Positions 26,005-34,457 of a stretch of 47,612 bases of DNA are shown here, one piece after another. The stretch comes from CAZGUG01 sp964529035 (GTDB lineage Bacteria; Bacillota; Clostridia; Ch29). The position numbers were made by a program, and so were the translations under genes. The notes under the pieces are model-generated. The model was not told the origin of the DNA, did no database searches, and worked only from the letters and a program-made list of their open reading frames with translations. The stretch's first letter is position 1. Every line of letters begins with the position of its first letter. The stretch spans positions 1 to 47,612 of the forward strand of contig CAZGUG010000011.1 in assembly GCA_964529035.1 (NCBI GenBank), in the 5' to 3' direction.

Positions 26005-26743
26005 CCTTTGGTTCCTCCGTCAATACGTCTTCCAGGGCCCTTTTCTGCGTCTCAATAAGCTTCCCTATGCCAAGGGTGCCTAGCTCAACCATTTTTCTCA
26101 TATCCGCAACGGTAAAGGGAAATGCCTCTCCGGTACCCTGAATCTCCACAATGTTTCCCTTGCCTGTCATTACCAGATTCATATCCACCTGTGCTCTGCT
26201 GTCCTCTTCATAGCAGAGGTCCAGCATAATCTGCCCGTCCACGATACCGACACTGACTGCCGCCACCATATCGGTAATGGGGATCTTGTCAATAATCCCT
26301 CGCCTTTTCATGTAACCCAGCGCGTCGGTCAGGGCAATAAAGGCCCCGGTTACCGATGCGGTTCTGGTACCCCCGTCCGCCTGCAGCACATCACAGTCCA
26401 GCCAGATTGTATATTCTCCTCCCAGCTTGTCCAGGTTTACCACAGACCGCAGGGACCTGCCTATCAGCCTTTGTATTTCCTGGGTTCTGCCCTCCGGCCT
26501 CCCCCTTGCAATCTCCCTTACCTTTCTGATTTCGGTGGAGCGGGGCAGCATGGAGTATTCGGCGGTAATCCATCCCTGGCCCGATCCCTTCAAAAAATGT
26601 GGCACCTTTTCCTCCACAGACGCGGTGCACAATACCTTGGTATCTCCCGCCTCTATCAGAACCGAACCTTCACCGTACTTGGTAAAATTCTTGGTAATCC
26701 TCAGCGGCCTAAGCTCGTCGTGTTCCCTTCCATCTGCTCTCAA
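25931..26743 (-). CDS. rph: ribonuclease PH with acidic C-terminal extension
   Basis: A phosphate-dependent 3'-5' exoribonuclease that trims tRNA 3' ends. The N terminus MRADGREHDELRPLRIT (TTG start, AAGGAG upstream) and the motifs RGRPEGRTQEIQRLIGRSLR, LDCDVLQADGGTRTASVTGA and DLCYEEDSRAQVDMN are those of the family. The body ends near residue 240, as usual; about 30 more residues rich in E, K, D, G and Q (DEQKDNGGCQQEQKEDGG) follow. That tail is encoded in the 74-base overlap with rdgB, so it may be a by-product of the overlap and not a functional domain. Confidence 0.93.
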   Translation of the reverse strand: MRADGREHDELRPLRITKNFTKYGEGSVLIEAGDTKVLCTASVEEKVPHFLKGSGQGWITAEYSMLPRSTEIRKVREIARGRPEGRTQEIQRLIGRSLRSVVNLDKLGGEYTIWLDCDVLQADGGTRTASVTGAFIALTDALGYMKRRGIIDKIPITDMVAAVSVGIVDGQIMLDLCYEEDSRAQVDMNLVMTGKGNIVEIQGTGEAFPFTVADMRKMVELGTLGIGKLIETQKRALEDVLTEEPKDEQKDNGGCQQEQKEDGGDSEHTE

Positions 26744-26840
26744 AAACTATTCAACTCCTTCTTCTTTGGTCAAGATCCATCATACAGCATGTTCGGCAGA
26801 CCCCTGGGTTAGCCCTGTGTATATAATATCATATTATGGG

Positions 26841-27872
26841 TCAGTTGTATTCATTTGCAAACACCGGTACGTCTATGGCGCTCTCCAGCACCAGTCCCGA
26901 CGGCAGGGATGCCGGCTCCCCGTCCGTCAAAAACACAACACCGGTTATGGACGGGTATTCCTTAAGAGTCAGTGCAATCGACCTGACAATATTCTCTCCG
27001 ACGCTGTCGCTTCCCTGGTAATCAAAAATCCCCTTCCCGAAATTCAGGTACGCGATCCCGTTTTTCACGCCCATTCCGTTAATGCGCACACCGTCGGGTA
27101 TATCCGAACGCAGGTCGCTTCCCGTCGGGGGCCCCTCAAGCAGGCATTTGACAGCCACATCCATATCGATCCCGGCGGTTCCGGTATTCAGCGTAACGGG
27201 CACAAAATATTTGTGGTCCTTTTCGTTGATCCTGTAGAAATACACCGTAACACCGGGGCCTGCCCCGTCGCCCACTGTATTTATTCTTTCCCTCAATACC
27301 GGGCCTCCGACACAGCTGCCGAACTGAAGGTTTTCCATCGTGTCGCCTTCAAACATGAACTGAACCCTGTCCACCGTGTTAAACTCGGTCAGGGTGTAGG
27401 CCACCGACTTGAGCATCAGCTCTTCTTCCTCTGCGCTGCCGCAGCTTAAAGCTTCCGCCGACAGGTCAACCCTGGCAAGCCCGTCCCTGATGGTAAGGCC
27501 AAGAACATTGGTGCCGTCCGGGATGGCCGAATACAGCCCCGCCCTCTGCGCTATTTCGGAATTTTTGTCATCGGATATAAGCCTCTGCAGCGCAGCCCTG
27601 GCGATGCCCTCTTCCCATTCTATATCCACAGAGACGGGAACAAGGTATCCCAAATCGTCCCTGTAATACAGCACCGTATCCCTCATCCTTGCACCCGGCC
27701 GGCTGCCGGGTTCCTCCCCGACATCCTGCAGCCCGGTATCAGTCTCCACCGTCTGTTCCGCTTCCTCTCCGCCCCTTATCCAGTCCCTTATTGCAGTAAC
27801 GGGGTTACCGCAGCCCACCGCAAAGAATAACACGCAAATTATTACCATTCCCGCCGCAATGCGTTTTAACAT
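26841..27872 (-). CDS. gerM: GerM-like lipoprotein with two GerMN domains
   Basis: A lipoprotein signal with lipobox AVGC opens the 343-residue product. Two GerMN repeats follow (roughly 65-170 and 195-320), each with a VPVSVDIEWEEG- or VPVTLNTGTAG-type strand, a LLEGPP/LISDDK turn and an IPDGT/IPDGV.. motif. In Bacillus, GerM is made in sporulation and is needed for spore-wall synthesis and germination. The position just before rph matches the Bacillus order. It indicates that the organism forms, or descends from organisms that form, endospores. Confidence 0.88.
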   Translation of the reverse strand: MLKRIAAGMVIICVLFFAVGCGNPVTAIRDWIRGGEEAEQTVETDTGLQDVGEEPGSRPGARMRDTVLYYRDDLGYLVPVSVDIEWEEGIARAALQRLISDDKNSEIAQRAGLYSAIPDGTNVLGLTIRDGLARVDLSAEALSCGSAEEEELMLKSVAYTLTEFNTVDRVQFMFEGDTMENLQFGSCVGGPVLRERINTVGDGAGPGVTVYFYRINEKDHKYFVPVTLNTGTAGIDMDVAVKCLLEGPPTGSDLRSDIPDGVRINGMGVKNGIAYLNFGKGIFDYQGSDSVGENIVRSIALTLKEYPSITGVVFLTDGEPASLPSGLVLESAIDVPVFANEYN

Positions 27873-27968
27873 CCCAATTCCTCCCTAATTTCCTTTTTAG
27901 ATGCCGGGGGACAGACCTGTATTCCCCCAGTATAAAATATATTAAGAAGGAATGGACACTATGATTTA

Positions 27969-28493
27969 TTATTTTTTCTTGATTTTTCTCATATAACCGC
28001 CCCTTGTCTCCCGGGCATCGCTGACGGTGGTAAAGGCATCAGCATCGGTTTTCTTCAGGAAATTCAGAAGCACTGTCAATTCTTTCCTATGTAGCGTAGT
28101 GTCCAGCATGCATATAGGCCCGTCCTTGCCTATCCCTTCAAGCACCGTAACTCCGAAACCCATGCTCCTTAATTTTTCTGCCAGGTCTATATCGCAGGTC
28201 TTTTTGGGGACAATCCTTACCATTATTGTGCCTATAGCCATTTTGCCCTCGATTATGCTGCCCACCACGTTGCCGGCGGCAAACCCTGATGCATATACAA
28301 GCAGGTTTACCCAGTTGTCCAGCGAACTCACAACCCTTCCCAGGGCCATTATATATATAATCACCTCGAAAAACCCCAGAGCTCCGGCAAGGTATTTCCT
28401 GCCCCGGACTATAAGAAGCATCCTGACGGTGGCCATGGACACATCGGCCACCCTCGCAAAAAATATAAAAAGATAATTGAATAAAACGGTCAT
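27969..28493 (-). CDS. UPF0316 (DUF5698/DUF2179) membrane protein
   Basis: The 174-residue product has three hydrophobic segments in its first 90 residues (FNYLFIFFARVADVSMATVR starts the first) and a soluble DUF2179 domain after them (GFGVTVLEGIGKDGPICMLD). Family members are conserved in Firmicutes and their function is not known. GGAGGGAG precedes the ATG. It stands alone between the gerM group and the amidase. Confidence 0.88.
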   Translation of the reverse strand: MTVLFNYLFIFFARVADVSMATVRMLLIVRGRKYLAGALGFFEVIIYIMALGRVVSSLDNWVNLLVYASGFAAGNVVGSIIEGKMAIGTIMVRIVPKKTCDIDLAEKLRSMGFGVTVLEGIGKDGPICMLDTTLHRKELTVLLNFLKKTDADAFTTVSDARETRGGYMRKIKKK

Positions 28494-28588
28494 TAAACTC
28501 CCTCCATGGTATTAGTATTCATAATATGCCTGTTTATATTTCATATCCATTGAAAATACTATTCTTTCCAGTCGCTAAAGTCAACAAC

Positions 28589-28618
28589 AAAAAACCGGGA
28601 AGCCAAGTTCCCGGTTTT
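28589..28618 (-). terminator. intrinsic terminator after the amidase gene
   Basis: An 11-bp perfect stem (28591-28601 with 28608-28618) with a six-base loop ends in six T on the minus strand, 33 bases after the amidase stop codon. Confidence 0.85.
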
Positions 28619-28650
28619 AGCGGAATGTCCCCGATTGATATTTTTTCGGG

Positions 28651-30642
28651 CTAATTAAGCAGTATCTCTTCCACGTAGCGGACTATACCGTTTGCCAGCG
28701 CCCCGGCACATTTCTGCCTGTATTCTCCCGTCGAAAGCAGTGCCCTTTCCTGGGCGTTTGTCAAGAATCCAAGCTCCGCTATAACCGCCGGCATCTTTGT
28801 CTCCCTGGTTACAACCAGGTTTTCTCTGGGTATCAGTCCCCTGTCATCCGTCTTTAATTCCTTCAATAGCTCCTGCTGTATTATTTTCGCAAGGGTGTAG
28901 TTATCCCTGTTGTCCAGTTCACTCTTTTCGGAAGGATAGTACAGGGTTTGTGATCCCTTCATGGCGCTGTTTGTCAGGTGCGCGTTAGAATGAACGCTTA
29001 TATACACATCACCGTTCGCCGCATTGGCTATATCCGACCTGCCGTAAAGGTCCACAAAGCTGTCATCTTCCCTTATCATGAGGGTCCTGAAACCCAGCTG
29101 CTCAAGCAGTGCCCTGAGCCTGCGGGACACGTCAAGGTTTATATCCTTCTCCTTTACACCGCCGTGGTTGGCACCTGGGTCCTGACCGCCGTGACCGGGG
29201 TCGATGACTATCAGCATATCCTGGTAAAGGGAAGGCACTCCCGATACCTCGATTTCGATGTTTTCGGTTCTGTTCGGTGAAATTACCTTGTAACTGATTT
29301 TATCCTTGAGGTGCAGCACAATATACCCGGCGTTTTCTGAAGAATCGTAGGGAGTTGAAACAATCCTGTCCACAACACCGTTGTTGATGTATACTTCCCC
29401 TTCCTCAATAACGGCATCCTTGTCGGGTATTGCAACGGTTAAGGTCTTTTTATCCTTATCGTATGCAACGTTATACCTTACCTGTTTTCCGGTATCTATC
29501 GAAAGGATACCGGTTTTCCATCCGGTTCCCGCATACTCAATGGTTTCGAGCGGGAAACCGTCTATAAAGACTTCCAAACCCTTCTCCGTGCTTTCCACGT
29601 TGTACTGCAGGGCATGGTCCAGGTCTATCACTGCCCTTACGATGTTGTCCTCGAACTGTGAGTACCTGACCGCCCTGATACCGTCTTTGCCCACGGCTAT
29701 CGAGCCATCCTTCATATCTCCCAGGCGCGTGTTGAACATATCCACTACTATACGGTCCGGTCTTTGCAGCGTCATGGTCTGGAAATCCGGCCTTGAAGTG
29801 GCGTCTATGACAAGCCTGTTTATGTCATTATCTTCCCTGAAGGATATACCCGTTACCGTGTTAACCGTTCTTATCTTCAGCAGTTTTGTATCTTCATCAT
29901 AGTCTATACTGTATCCCGACGGGCTGGTAAGGTCTATTACAACCCTCGATATGTACGGGTTTACCTCGAACTGTGACGCCCTCACTCTTATTATATTGCC
30001 CTTGTCAAGGTCAAGCCTGTTGGTATCCGACAGGAACCTGGTGTTGGAAAAGTCAATAACCAGCCTGTCGGGTTCCTGCAGAAACATGGTTCTGTGTGTG
30101 ACGCTGCCGGTCGTTTTAAGCACAATAGCATCCTCGGCACTGTCATATTTCATATCATGTATATCCGCACTGGGCGATGACAGCGACACGGTATAAGAAG
30201 CAGCATCCCACCCGACGTCCAACCCAAGGGCCTCGGTAACCGCCCGTACCGGAACCATGGTTCTGTCGTTAATAAGCTTGGCGGGCACTTCAAGGGTAAC
30301 CTTTTCGCCATCTATTTCCATTTGATTGCTGTCTATCTTCAGTTTGACCTGTTTGTCACCGGTATTGATATGTACTTCATATTCCTGCGGGTCCCATACC
30401 ACGTCGGCGCCGGTACTTTCGGTTATAATCCGTACCGGAACAAGGGTCCGGTCGTCCAGTATCACCGCCGGCACATCCGGGCTCAATACCTTGCCGTTAA
30501 GTTTTAGCGTAACCGGAGGAGCCTTATATGTAATCTGCTTGCCGTCCATATGTAGAATAAGCTGCTGTTCCTCAAGTGCATACGCTTCAGTGCCCGCCAT
30601 CAACAACAAAAAAACCAGAACAAACGCCGCTGCTTTCCTCAA
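28651..30642 (-). CDS. N-acetylmuramoyl-L-alanine amidase with copper-amine-oxidase-N and AMIN domains
   Basis: A secreted wall hydrolase of 663 residues. After the signal peptide (cleavage near ALA/EEQ) come two copper-amine-oxidase-like N domains (DDRTLVPVRIITESTGADVV and NDRTMVPVRAVTEALGLDVG), then two or three AMIN-type repeats (PDRLVIDFSNTRF, PDRIVVDMFNTRL), which target the enzyme to peptidoglycan or septa. The Amidase_3 domain is C-terminal: IDPGHGGQDPG, KEKDINLDVS, ISVHSNAH and AVIAELGFLTN supply the zinc ligands and the catalytic glutamate. All are intact. It cuts the bond between muramic acid and L-alanine. The start is TTG behind AGGGGG. Confidence 0.93.
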   Translation of the reverse strand: MRKAAAFVLVFLLLMAGTEAYALEEQQLILHMDGKQITYKAPPVTLKLNGKVLSPDVPAVILDDRTLVPVRIITESTGADVVWDPQEYEVHINTGDKQVKLKIDSNQMEIDGEKVTLEVPAKLINDRTMVPVRAVTEALGLDVGWDAASYTVSLSSPSADIHDMKYDSAEDAIVLKTTGSVTHRTMFLQEPDRLVIDFSNTRFLSDTNRLDLDKGNIIRVRASQFEVNPYISRVVIDLTSPSGYSIDYDEDTKLLKIRTVNTVTGISFREDNDINRLVIDATSRPDFQTMTLQRPDRIVVDMFNTRLGDMKDGSIAVGKDGIRAVRYSQFEDNIVRAVIDLDHALQYNVESTEKGLEVFIDGFPLETIEYAGTGWKTGILSIDTGKQVRYNVAYDKDKKTLTVAIPDKDAVIEEGEVYINNGVVDRIVSTPYDSSENAGYIVLHLKDKISYKVISPNRTENIEIEVSGVPSLYQDMLIVIDPGHGGQDPGANHGGVKEKDINLDVSRRLRALLEQLGFRTLMIREDDSFVDLYGRSDIANAANGDVYISVHSNAHLTNSAMKGSQTLYYPSEKSELDNRDNYTLAKIIQQELLKELKTDDRGLIPRENLVVTRETKMPAVIAELGFLTNAQERALLSTGEYRQKCAGALANGIVRYVEEILLN

Positions 30643-30876
30643 CTCAATAACCCCCTGCTGTAAATAAATACAATTCGCTTCCGCGTCAGATGCCGGTATC
30701 CGGCTATGTACGTTCGATTAATTATACCATAAAAATTTGCCTGTTTTTGTTGGGTTTAGTCCAAAAATGTAAATTTAACACCCCTGTAATAATGCTGTAA
30801 TACCCGTGTAATATTGCCTGCACCCAATGTATGGTATTCGCTTTATTTGACTTAAATCGACAGGTAATGTTCCAAA

Positions 30877-30912
30877 AATAATACATCCCTCCGGTGGGAG
30901 GGATGCATTATT
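30877..30912 (-). terminator. intrinsic terminator after the HypE-like gene
   Basis: A 16-pair stem with a CACC loop on the minus strand (one G-U pair) begins right at the stop codon of the HypE-like gene and ends TTATTTTT. The same hairpin could work on the plus strand. Confidence 0.85.
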
Positions 30913-31890
30913 TTATATCACCTTGTATAATTCATCGCTGCGGGGCGGGTCTATCGGTATTTCGGTGCCGTCCCGGACAAGAATTCTCTCGTTCCCGGTT
31001 ACCTCCCCTATCAGGGAAGCGGGTATGCCTTCCTTTTTCAGTGCCATGAGCATTTTTTCACCGTCGCTGCAGGTTATAATCATACAGCCGCTGGAGATAA
31101 GCTTCAGCGGGTCAAGGCCCAGTTCGCTGCATATGGCTTGGGTCTCGGGCTTAACCGGTATTTTTTCTTCGTACACCCGTAAGCCTATCGACGATGCTTC
31201 GGCGATTTCCCAAAGGGCACCCAGTACGCCCCCTTCGGTCACATCATGCATCGCCGTTGCGCCCACCCTGCCGCCTATCATTCCTTCCGGCACTACGCTT
31301 ATATGCTGCATAAAGGACCGGGCACCTTCAAGAAGCTTCTGGTCAATCCTGCCTTTGAGCCGCTCGCCAAGGTCGTGGGCGATAATGGCCGTGCCCTCAA
31401 GGCCCGCCCATTTGGTAAGGATTATACTGTCCCCCGCCTTTGCACCGGCGGAATTAACCACCCTGCCCCTTGGTGCCCTGCCAACGGCGGTGGTCGATAC
31501 CACGATACGGTTTACCGCCGTCGTTATTTCGGTATGGCCCCCTATTATCTCAACCTTCAGCGACGCGGCTTCATCCGCCGCCTGGCTGACTACCTGCTGC
31601 AAATCCTCCACCGATGTACCCTCCGGCGCCAGTATTGTAAAAAGCAGCCCGAAGGGCTCCACGCCGTTGGCCGCCACGTCGTTACAGGATATATGTACCG
31701 CAAGCCTTCCTATTTCGCTGGCAGCCCCGGTAATCGGGTCGGTGGACAACACGCAGGCATACTTCCCGAAGTCCAGTACGCTGCAGTCTTCGCCAATCTG
31801 CGGCCTCACAAGCACCTCTTCCCGTTTAAACCTGAGGCTGGAGAATATTTTCTGCTCCAGCACATCCGACGGCAGTTTTCCACTTTTCAT
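30913..31890 (-). CDS. HypE/AIR-synthase family protein
   Basis: The 325-residue protein has the AIR-synthase/HypE fold motifs: GEDCSVLDFG near residue 33, DPITGAASEIG, CNDVAANGVEPFGLL near 90, HDVTEGGVLGALWEIAEAS near 215 and SSGCMIITC. These bind ATP in the PurM superfamily. HypE proper makes the thiocyanate precursor of the [NiFe]-hydrogenase cyanide ligand and ends in a conserved cysteine; this protein ends DELYKVI without that cysteine, and no other hyp gene is near. So it is a HypE-like member with an unknown ATP-dependent reaction. Confidence 0.82.
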   Translation of the reverse strand: MKSGKLPSDVLEQKIFSSLRFKREEVLVRPQIGEDCSVLDFGKYACVLSTDPITGAASEIGRLAVHISCNDVAANGVEPFGLLFTILAPEGTSVEDLQQVVSQAADEAASLKVEIIGGHTEITTAVNRIVVSTTAVGRAPRGRVVNSAGAKAGDSIILTKWAGLEGTAIIAHDLGERLKGRIDQKLLEGARSFMQHISVVPEGMIGGRVGATAMHDVTEGGVLGALWEIAEASSIGLRVYEEKIPVKPETQAICSELGLDPLKLISSGCMIITCSDGEKMLMALKKEGIPASLIGEVTGNERILVRDGTEIPIDPPRSDELYKVI

Positions 31891-31949
31891 GGTTTATCCC
31901 CTCTTTGCATTATGTAATAAACTTGTCCACCTCTGATTATACCATTTAT

Positions 31950-32537
31950 TCATGAACTGCAAAACGCCTCCTTCCACTGCTGCACCGTCATTATCCTGTG
32001 GTCAGACACTATGGCAATGTAAAGTATATCCTGCGGCCTGATATCGTGAAACACCATCACCTCGGCATCATACCCCGGCCACAGGTCCCTTCTCTGCTCT
32101 AAGTTGTCGGTAAAGGACAGTGAAGTGTCCCAGTATTCCTTTACCACATCCTGCCCGCGGCCCTTCATGTATTCCTTTGCTTTGGAAAATTCATCTATAC
32201 GCTGCAGCACGAAGGGCTGGTACACCTCGTTTGCCCTGTTTTCGTTGGCTATCCAGCACCTGGAGGGGTCCACCTCAAAGGCGGTCAGCATGCTGTGGGA
32301 ATGAAAAGTGTGGTCGTCTTTAAAGTTCATACTGGCAAATATTGCCTTTGTCCTGTCTGCCCAGCGTGGGATTTGGGCGGTTTTGTACCGATTCAAAAAC
32401 GCGTGAAAATCGCTGTACTTGTCATTAAACGCAGGCCTTGTATCATGCCTTATACCCTGAGTAATTACCTCTTCAAGGTCATTAAGGTTTACTACATGAT
32501 AAATTAATCCTGTTTTGCCGTAATCGGGAAAAAGCAT
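31950..32537 (-). CDS. DarT-like (DUF4433-type) ADP-ribosyltransferase candidate
   Basis: The 195-residue product begins with GLIYHVVNLNDLEEVITQGI, close to the IYHITHIDNL start of DarT, where the histidine contacts NAD. Near its C terminus is GYDAEVMVFHDIRPQDILYI, similar to the DarT segment AEFLV that holds the catalytic glutamate. The middle is unlike known DarT proteins. DarT attaches ADP-ribose to thymidine in single-stranded DNA and is normally paired with a macrodomain antitoxin, DarG; none is seen here. The gene could be an orphan toxin, an RNA/protein ART or a domesticated relative. The resemblance is by eye and needs a profile or structure comparison. Confidence 0.5.
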   Translation of the reverse strand: MLFPDYGKTGLIYHVVNLNDLEEVITQGIRHDTRPAFNDKYSDFHAFLNRYKTAQIPRWADRTKAIFASMNFKDDHTFHSHSMLTAFEVDPSRCWIANENRANEVYQPFVLQRIDEFSKAKEYMKGRGQDVVKEYWDTSLSFTDNLEQRRDLWPGYDAEVMVFHDIRPQDILYIAIVSDHRIMTVQQWKEAFCSS

Positions 32538-32707
32538 ATCCTACCTCCGCTGTTTGAAAACTTTTATGTTAAGTTTTGAAAACTGGCGCTTAATTATTCA
32601 GACCAGCCCAATAAAACAATTCGGGAAAGACCGGTTATTCCTGACCGTACCTTCCCCGTTTTATTTTAATATTTAATGGGCATTCTAATATCCGGAGGTG
32701 TATTCTT

Positions 32708-32869
32708 TTGACCAACATCAACTGTTCCGAGAACTGCATACACCAGAAAAACGGCAAATGCTGGCTCACCCATGTGGGTATCGTATCCTCTGTAAGCGGT
32801 TCCAGGTGCGCATATTTCCAGCAAAAGGATTTGCCTGCTTCCCAGACAGACCCTAAATCAAAAACATAG
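32708..32869 (+). CDS. 53-residue cysteine-rich protein
   Basis: GGAGGTG lies seven bases before a TTG at 32708, which opens a 53-codon frame. The product begins MTNINCSENCIHQKNGKCWL and has a later CAYF, so C6, C10, C18 and C34 make a CxxxCxxxxxxxC...CxYF pattern. This pattern is common in short proteins of Clostridia (often annotated as hypothetical or misnamed as hydroxymyristoyl-ACP dehydratase), and probably binds zinc or a cluster. It is the only plus-strand gene in this region and its end overlaps the permease gene's 3' end by 17 bases. It is below the length usually kept by gene finders. Confidence 0.7.
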   Translation: MTNINCSENCIHQKNGKCWLTHVGIVSSVSGSRCAYFQQKDLPASQTDPKSKT

Positions 32870-34241
32870 CCGCAATGGTGGTTACTATAAGTCCGATCAT
32901 AACCGGCTTGAAATTCCTGCGTGCAAGGTCCATCGGCAGCACCCTGCAAATGGCCGCAGCCGGTAAAAGGGCCCAGGGTACCAGCGTTCCGCCTCCTACC
33001 CATATGGCGCCAATCTGGCCCAGGGCTCCCAGCGTCGCAACGCATCCGTTGACCGCTGTACCGAATACCTTAGCCAGCGACCCGGCAAGGGACATCCCGG
33101 AAAATCCCGAGCCGTCAAGGCCGGTTATGGCACCTACTATGGTTTCCATTGATGCAACCACCGGTTTGTTCATGGGTACCGAAGCCGCCAGTGCACGGCC
33201 CATGTCCGACAGTATCCCCTCGGAACCTGACGGCAGCACACCCCCGCCAAGGGCTGCCTGTATGGGTTCAATCTCTCCCAGGTAGAAGAAGGCTGCTATC
33301 GGAATCACGGGTGCAAATACTTCCATTCCGAATTTGAAGCCGTCCTTCATAAATCCTGCTATCCGATCAAGGGCCTTTGCTCTGTATGCCAGTATGCTGA
33401 CAAGCACCAGTATCATAACCGCGGTGCCTCCCACCAGGGCAGTGGCTTCACCGCCCCGCAGGTCGAATATAAACATTGCCACCACATCAAGTAGGAACGC
33501 AACCGGCACCAGGACTGCCGTAAACCTGCTCAGCCATGTAATTTCTGCGGCCCTCTTTTCCTCAAATTCTTCTACGATGGTGTTTTCTATCCTTCCCAGG
33601 CGCATATCCCTTTTAAGAAATATATAGGCCGCTACCACTGTGGTTACCCCCATTATCATTATAAGGGGTATTCCCTTTGCCATTACGTCCACCACTTCCA
33701 CTCCGGCCGATGTGGCGGTTATCGTCGGGGCACCCTGTATTATGTAGTCACTGGAAAGGGCTATTCCGTGACCGAATAGGTTTATCGCCATGGCAACTCC
33801 TATCGCCGGCAGCCCCACCTTAAGCCCCACCGGCAGCAGCACCGCACCCACCAGGGCAGTGGCGGGGGAAGGCCAGAAAAACCATGAAACCACAAGCATG
33901 ACAATTCCTATAAACCAGAATGCAACGTCGGGAGTCCTTATAAACCGGGAGAACGGTCTTACCATAAGCACATTGGCCCCTATATCCTCCATCATCTTTG
34001 ACATTGAGACTATCAGTGATATTACCAGTATTACCCCGAATAATTCATGGCCCGCAACCACGAGGGAATCGAATATTCCGCGGGTGGCACCGGTTACAGA
34101 GCCCTTTGCCACCAGGCCAATTAAAAAAATACCGGCTATGCATGGTATGATGGTATCCCTTCGGGTTATCATAACTGCCAGTATTATAATAACCATAATG
34201 GCATATATCCAGTGCAGCAAAGTAAGTTCAACCATAAACAC
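32853..34241 (-). CDS. ion-transporter superfamily permease
   Basis: The 462-residue product has about eleven hydrophobic segments and two re-entrant-type loops rich in small residues: FWPSPATALVGAVLLPVGLK in the first half and TGLDGSGFSGMSLAGSLAKV in the second. The layout fits the IT/GntP/DctM-like superfamily, which moves anions or organic acids with protons or sodium. A soluble loop (MRLGRIENTIVEEFEEKRAA) lies in the middle. GGAGG precedes GTG 34241 (and ATG 34235). No binding protein or small subunit is adjacent, so it is probably a secondary carrier. The substrate is unknown. Confidence 0.75.
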   Translation of the reverse strand: MFMVELTLLHWIYAIMVIIILAVMITRRDTIIPCIAGIFLIGLVAKGSVTGATRGIFDSLVVAGHELFGVILVISLIVSMSKMMEDIGANVLMVRPFSRFIRTPDVAFWFIGIVMLVVSWFFWPSPATALVGAVLLPVGLKVGLPAIGVAMAINLFGHGIALSSDYIIQGAPTITATSAGVEVVDVMAKGIPLIMIMGVTTVVAAYIFLKRDMRLGRIENTIVEEFEEKRAAEITWLSRFTAVLVPVAFLLDVVAMFIFDLRGGEATALVGGTAVMILVLVSILAYRAKALDRIAGFMKDGFKFGMEVFAPVIPIAAFFYLGEIEPIQAALGGGVLPSGSEGILSDMGRALAASVPMNKPVVASMETIVGAITGLDGSGFSGMSLAGSLAKVFGTAVNGCVATLGALGQIGAIWVGGGTLVPWALLPAAAICRVLPMDLARRNFKPVMIGLIVTTIAAMFLI

Positions 34242-34383
34242 GCTGACCTCCTTTTGAATAATATATTACCAATATATGCCCGAAGGTAGGTTTTGTGTGC
34301 AAATTGAAAGGCTTCATGAAACTCGTCTATATACCCCGAGCTTCATGAAACCCTATAGTCGGAAATAAGTTTACACTGCTGTC

Positions 34384-34444
34384 TGAGACAAAAAGAACCG
34401 TCCCTGCTGTTTCTGCTGAGACAAAAAGAACCGTCCCTACTGTT
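34384..34444. repeat. REP-like repeat pair with core AGAACCGTCCC
   Basis: A 28-base unit, TGAGACAAAAAGAACCGTCC plus eight bases, occurs at 34384-34411 and 34417-34444 with one difference and a 33-base period. Its reverse complement holds GGGACGGTTCT, also found at 43291-43348. Such units are widespread in Clostridia genomes and are thought to be spread by REP-associated IS200-like transposases. It lies 14 bases after the gatB stop codon. Confidence 0.75.
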
Positions 34445-34457
34445 TTGTACTGTTTTG

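Noticed and set aside
26427..27449. 340-residue plus-strand frame opposite rph and gerM
   Set aside because: It is antisense to two well-supported genes and is an effect of codon bias on the other strand.
30923..31936. 337-residue plus-strand frame opposite the HypE-like gene
   Set aside because: Antisense to a gene with clear family motifs; serine/proline-rich composition is typical of a mirror frame.
32635..33045. 136-residue minus-strand frame
   Set aside because: It lies in another frame of the permease gene end and the cysteine-rich gene; it has no ribosome site and no sensible composition.
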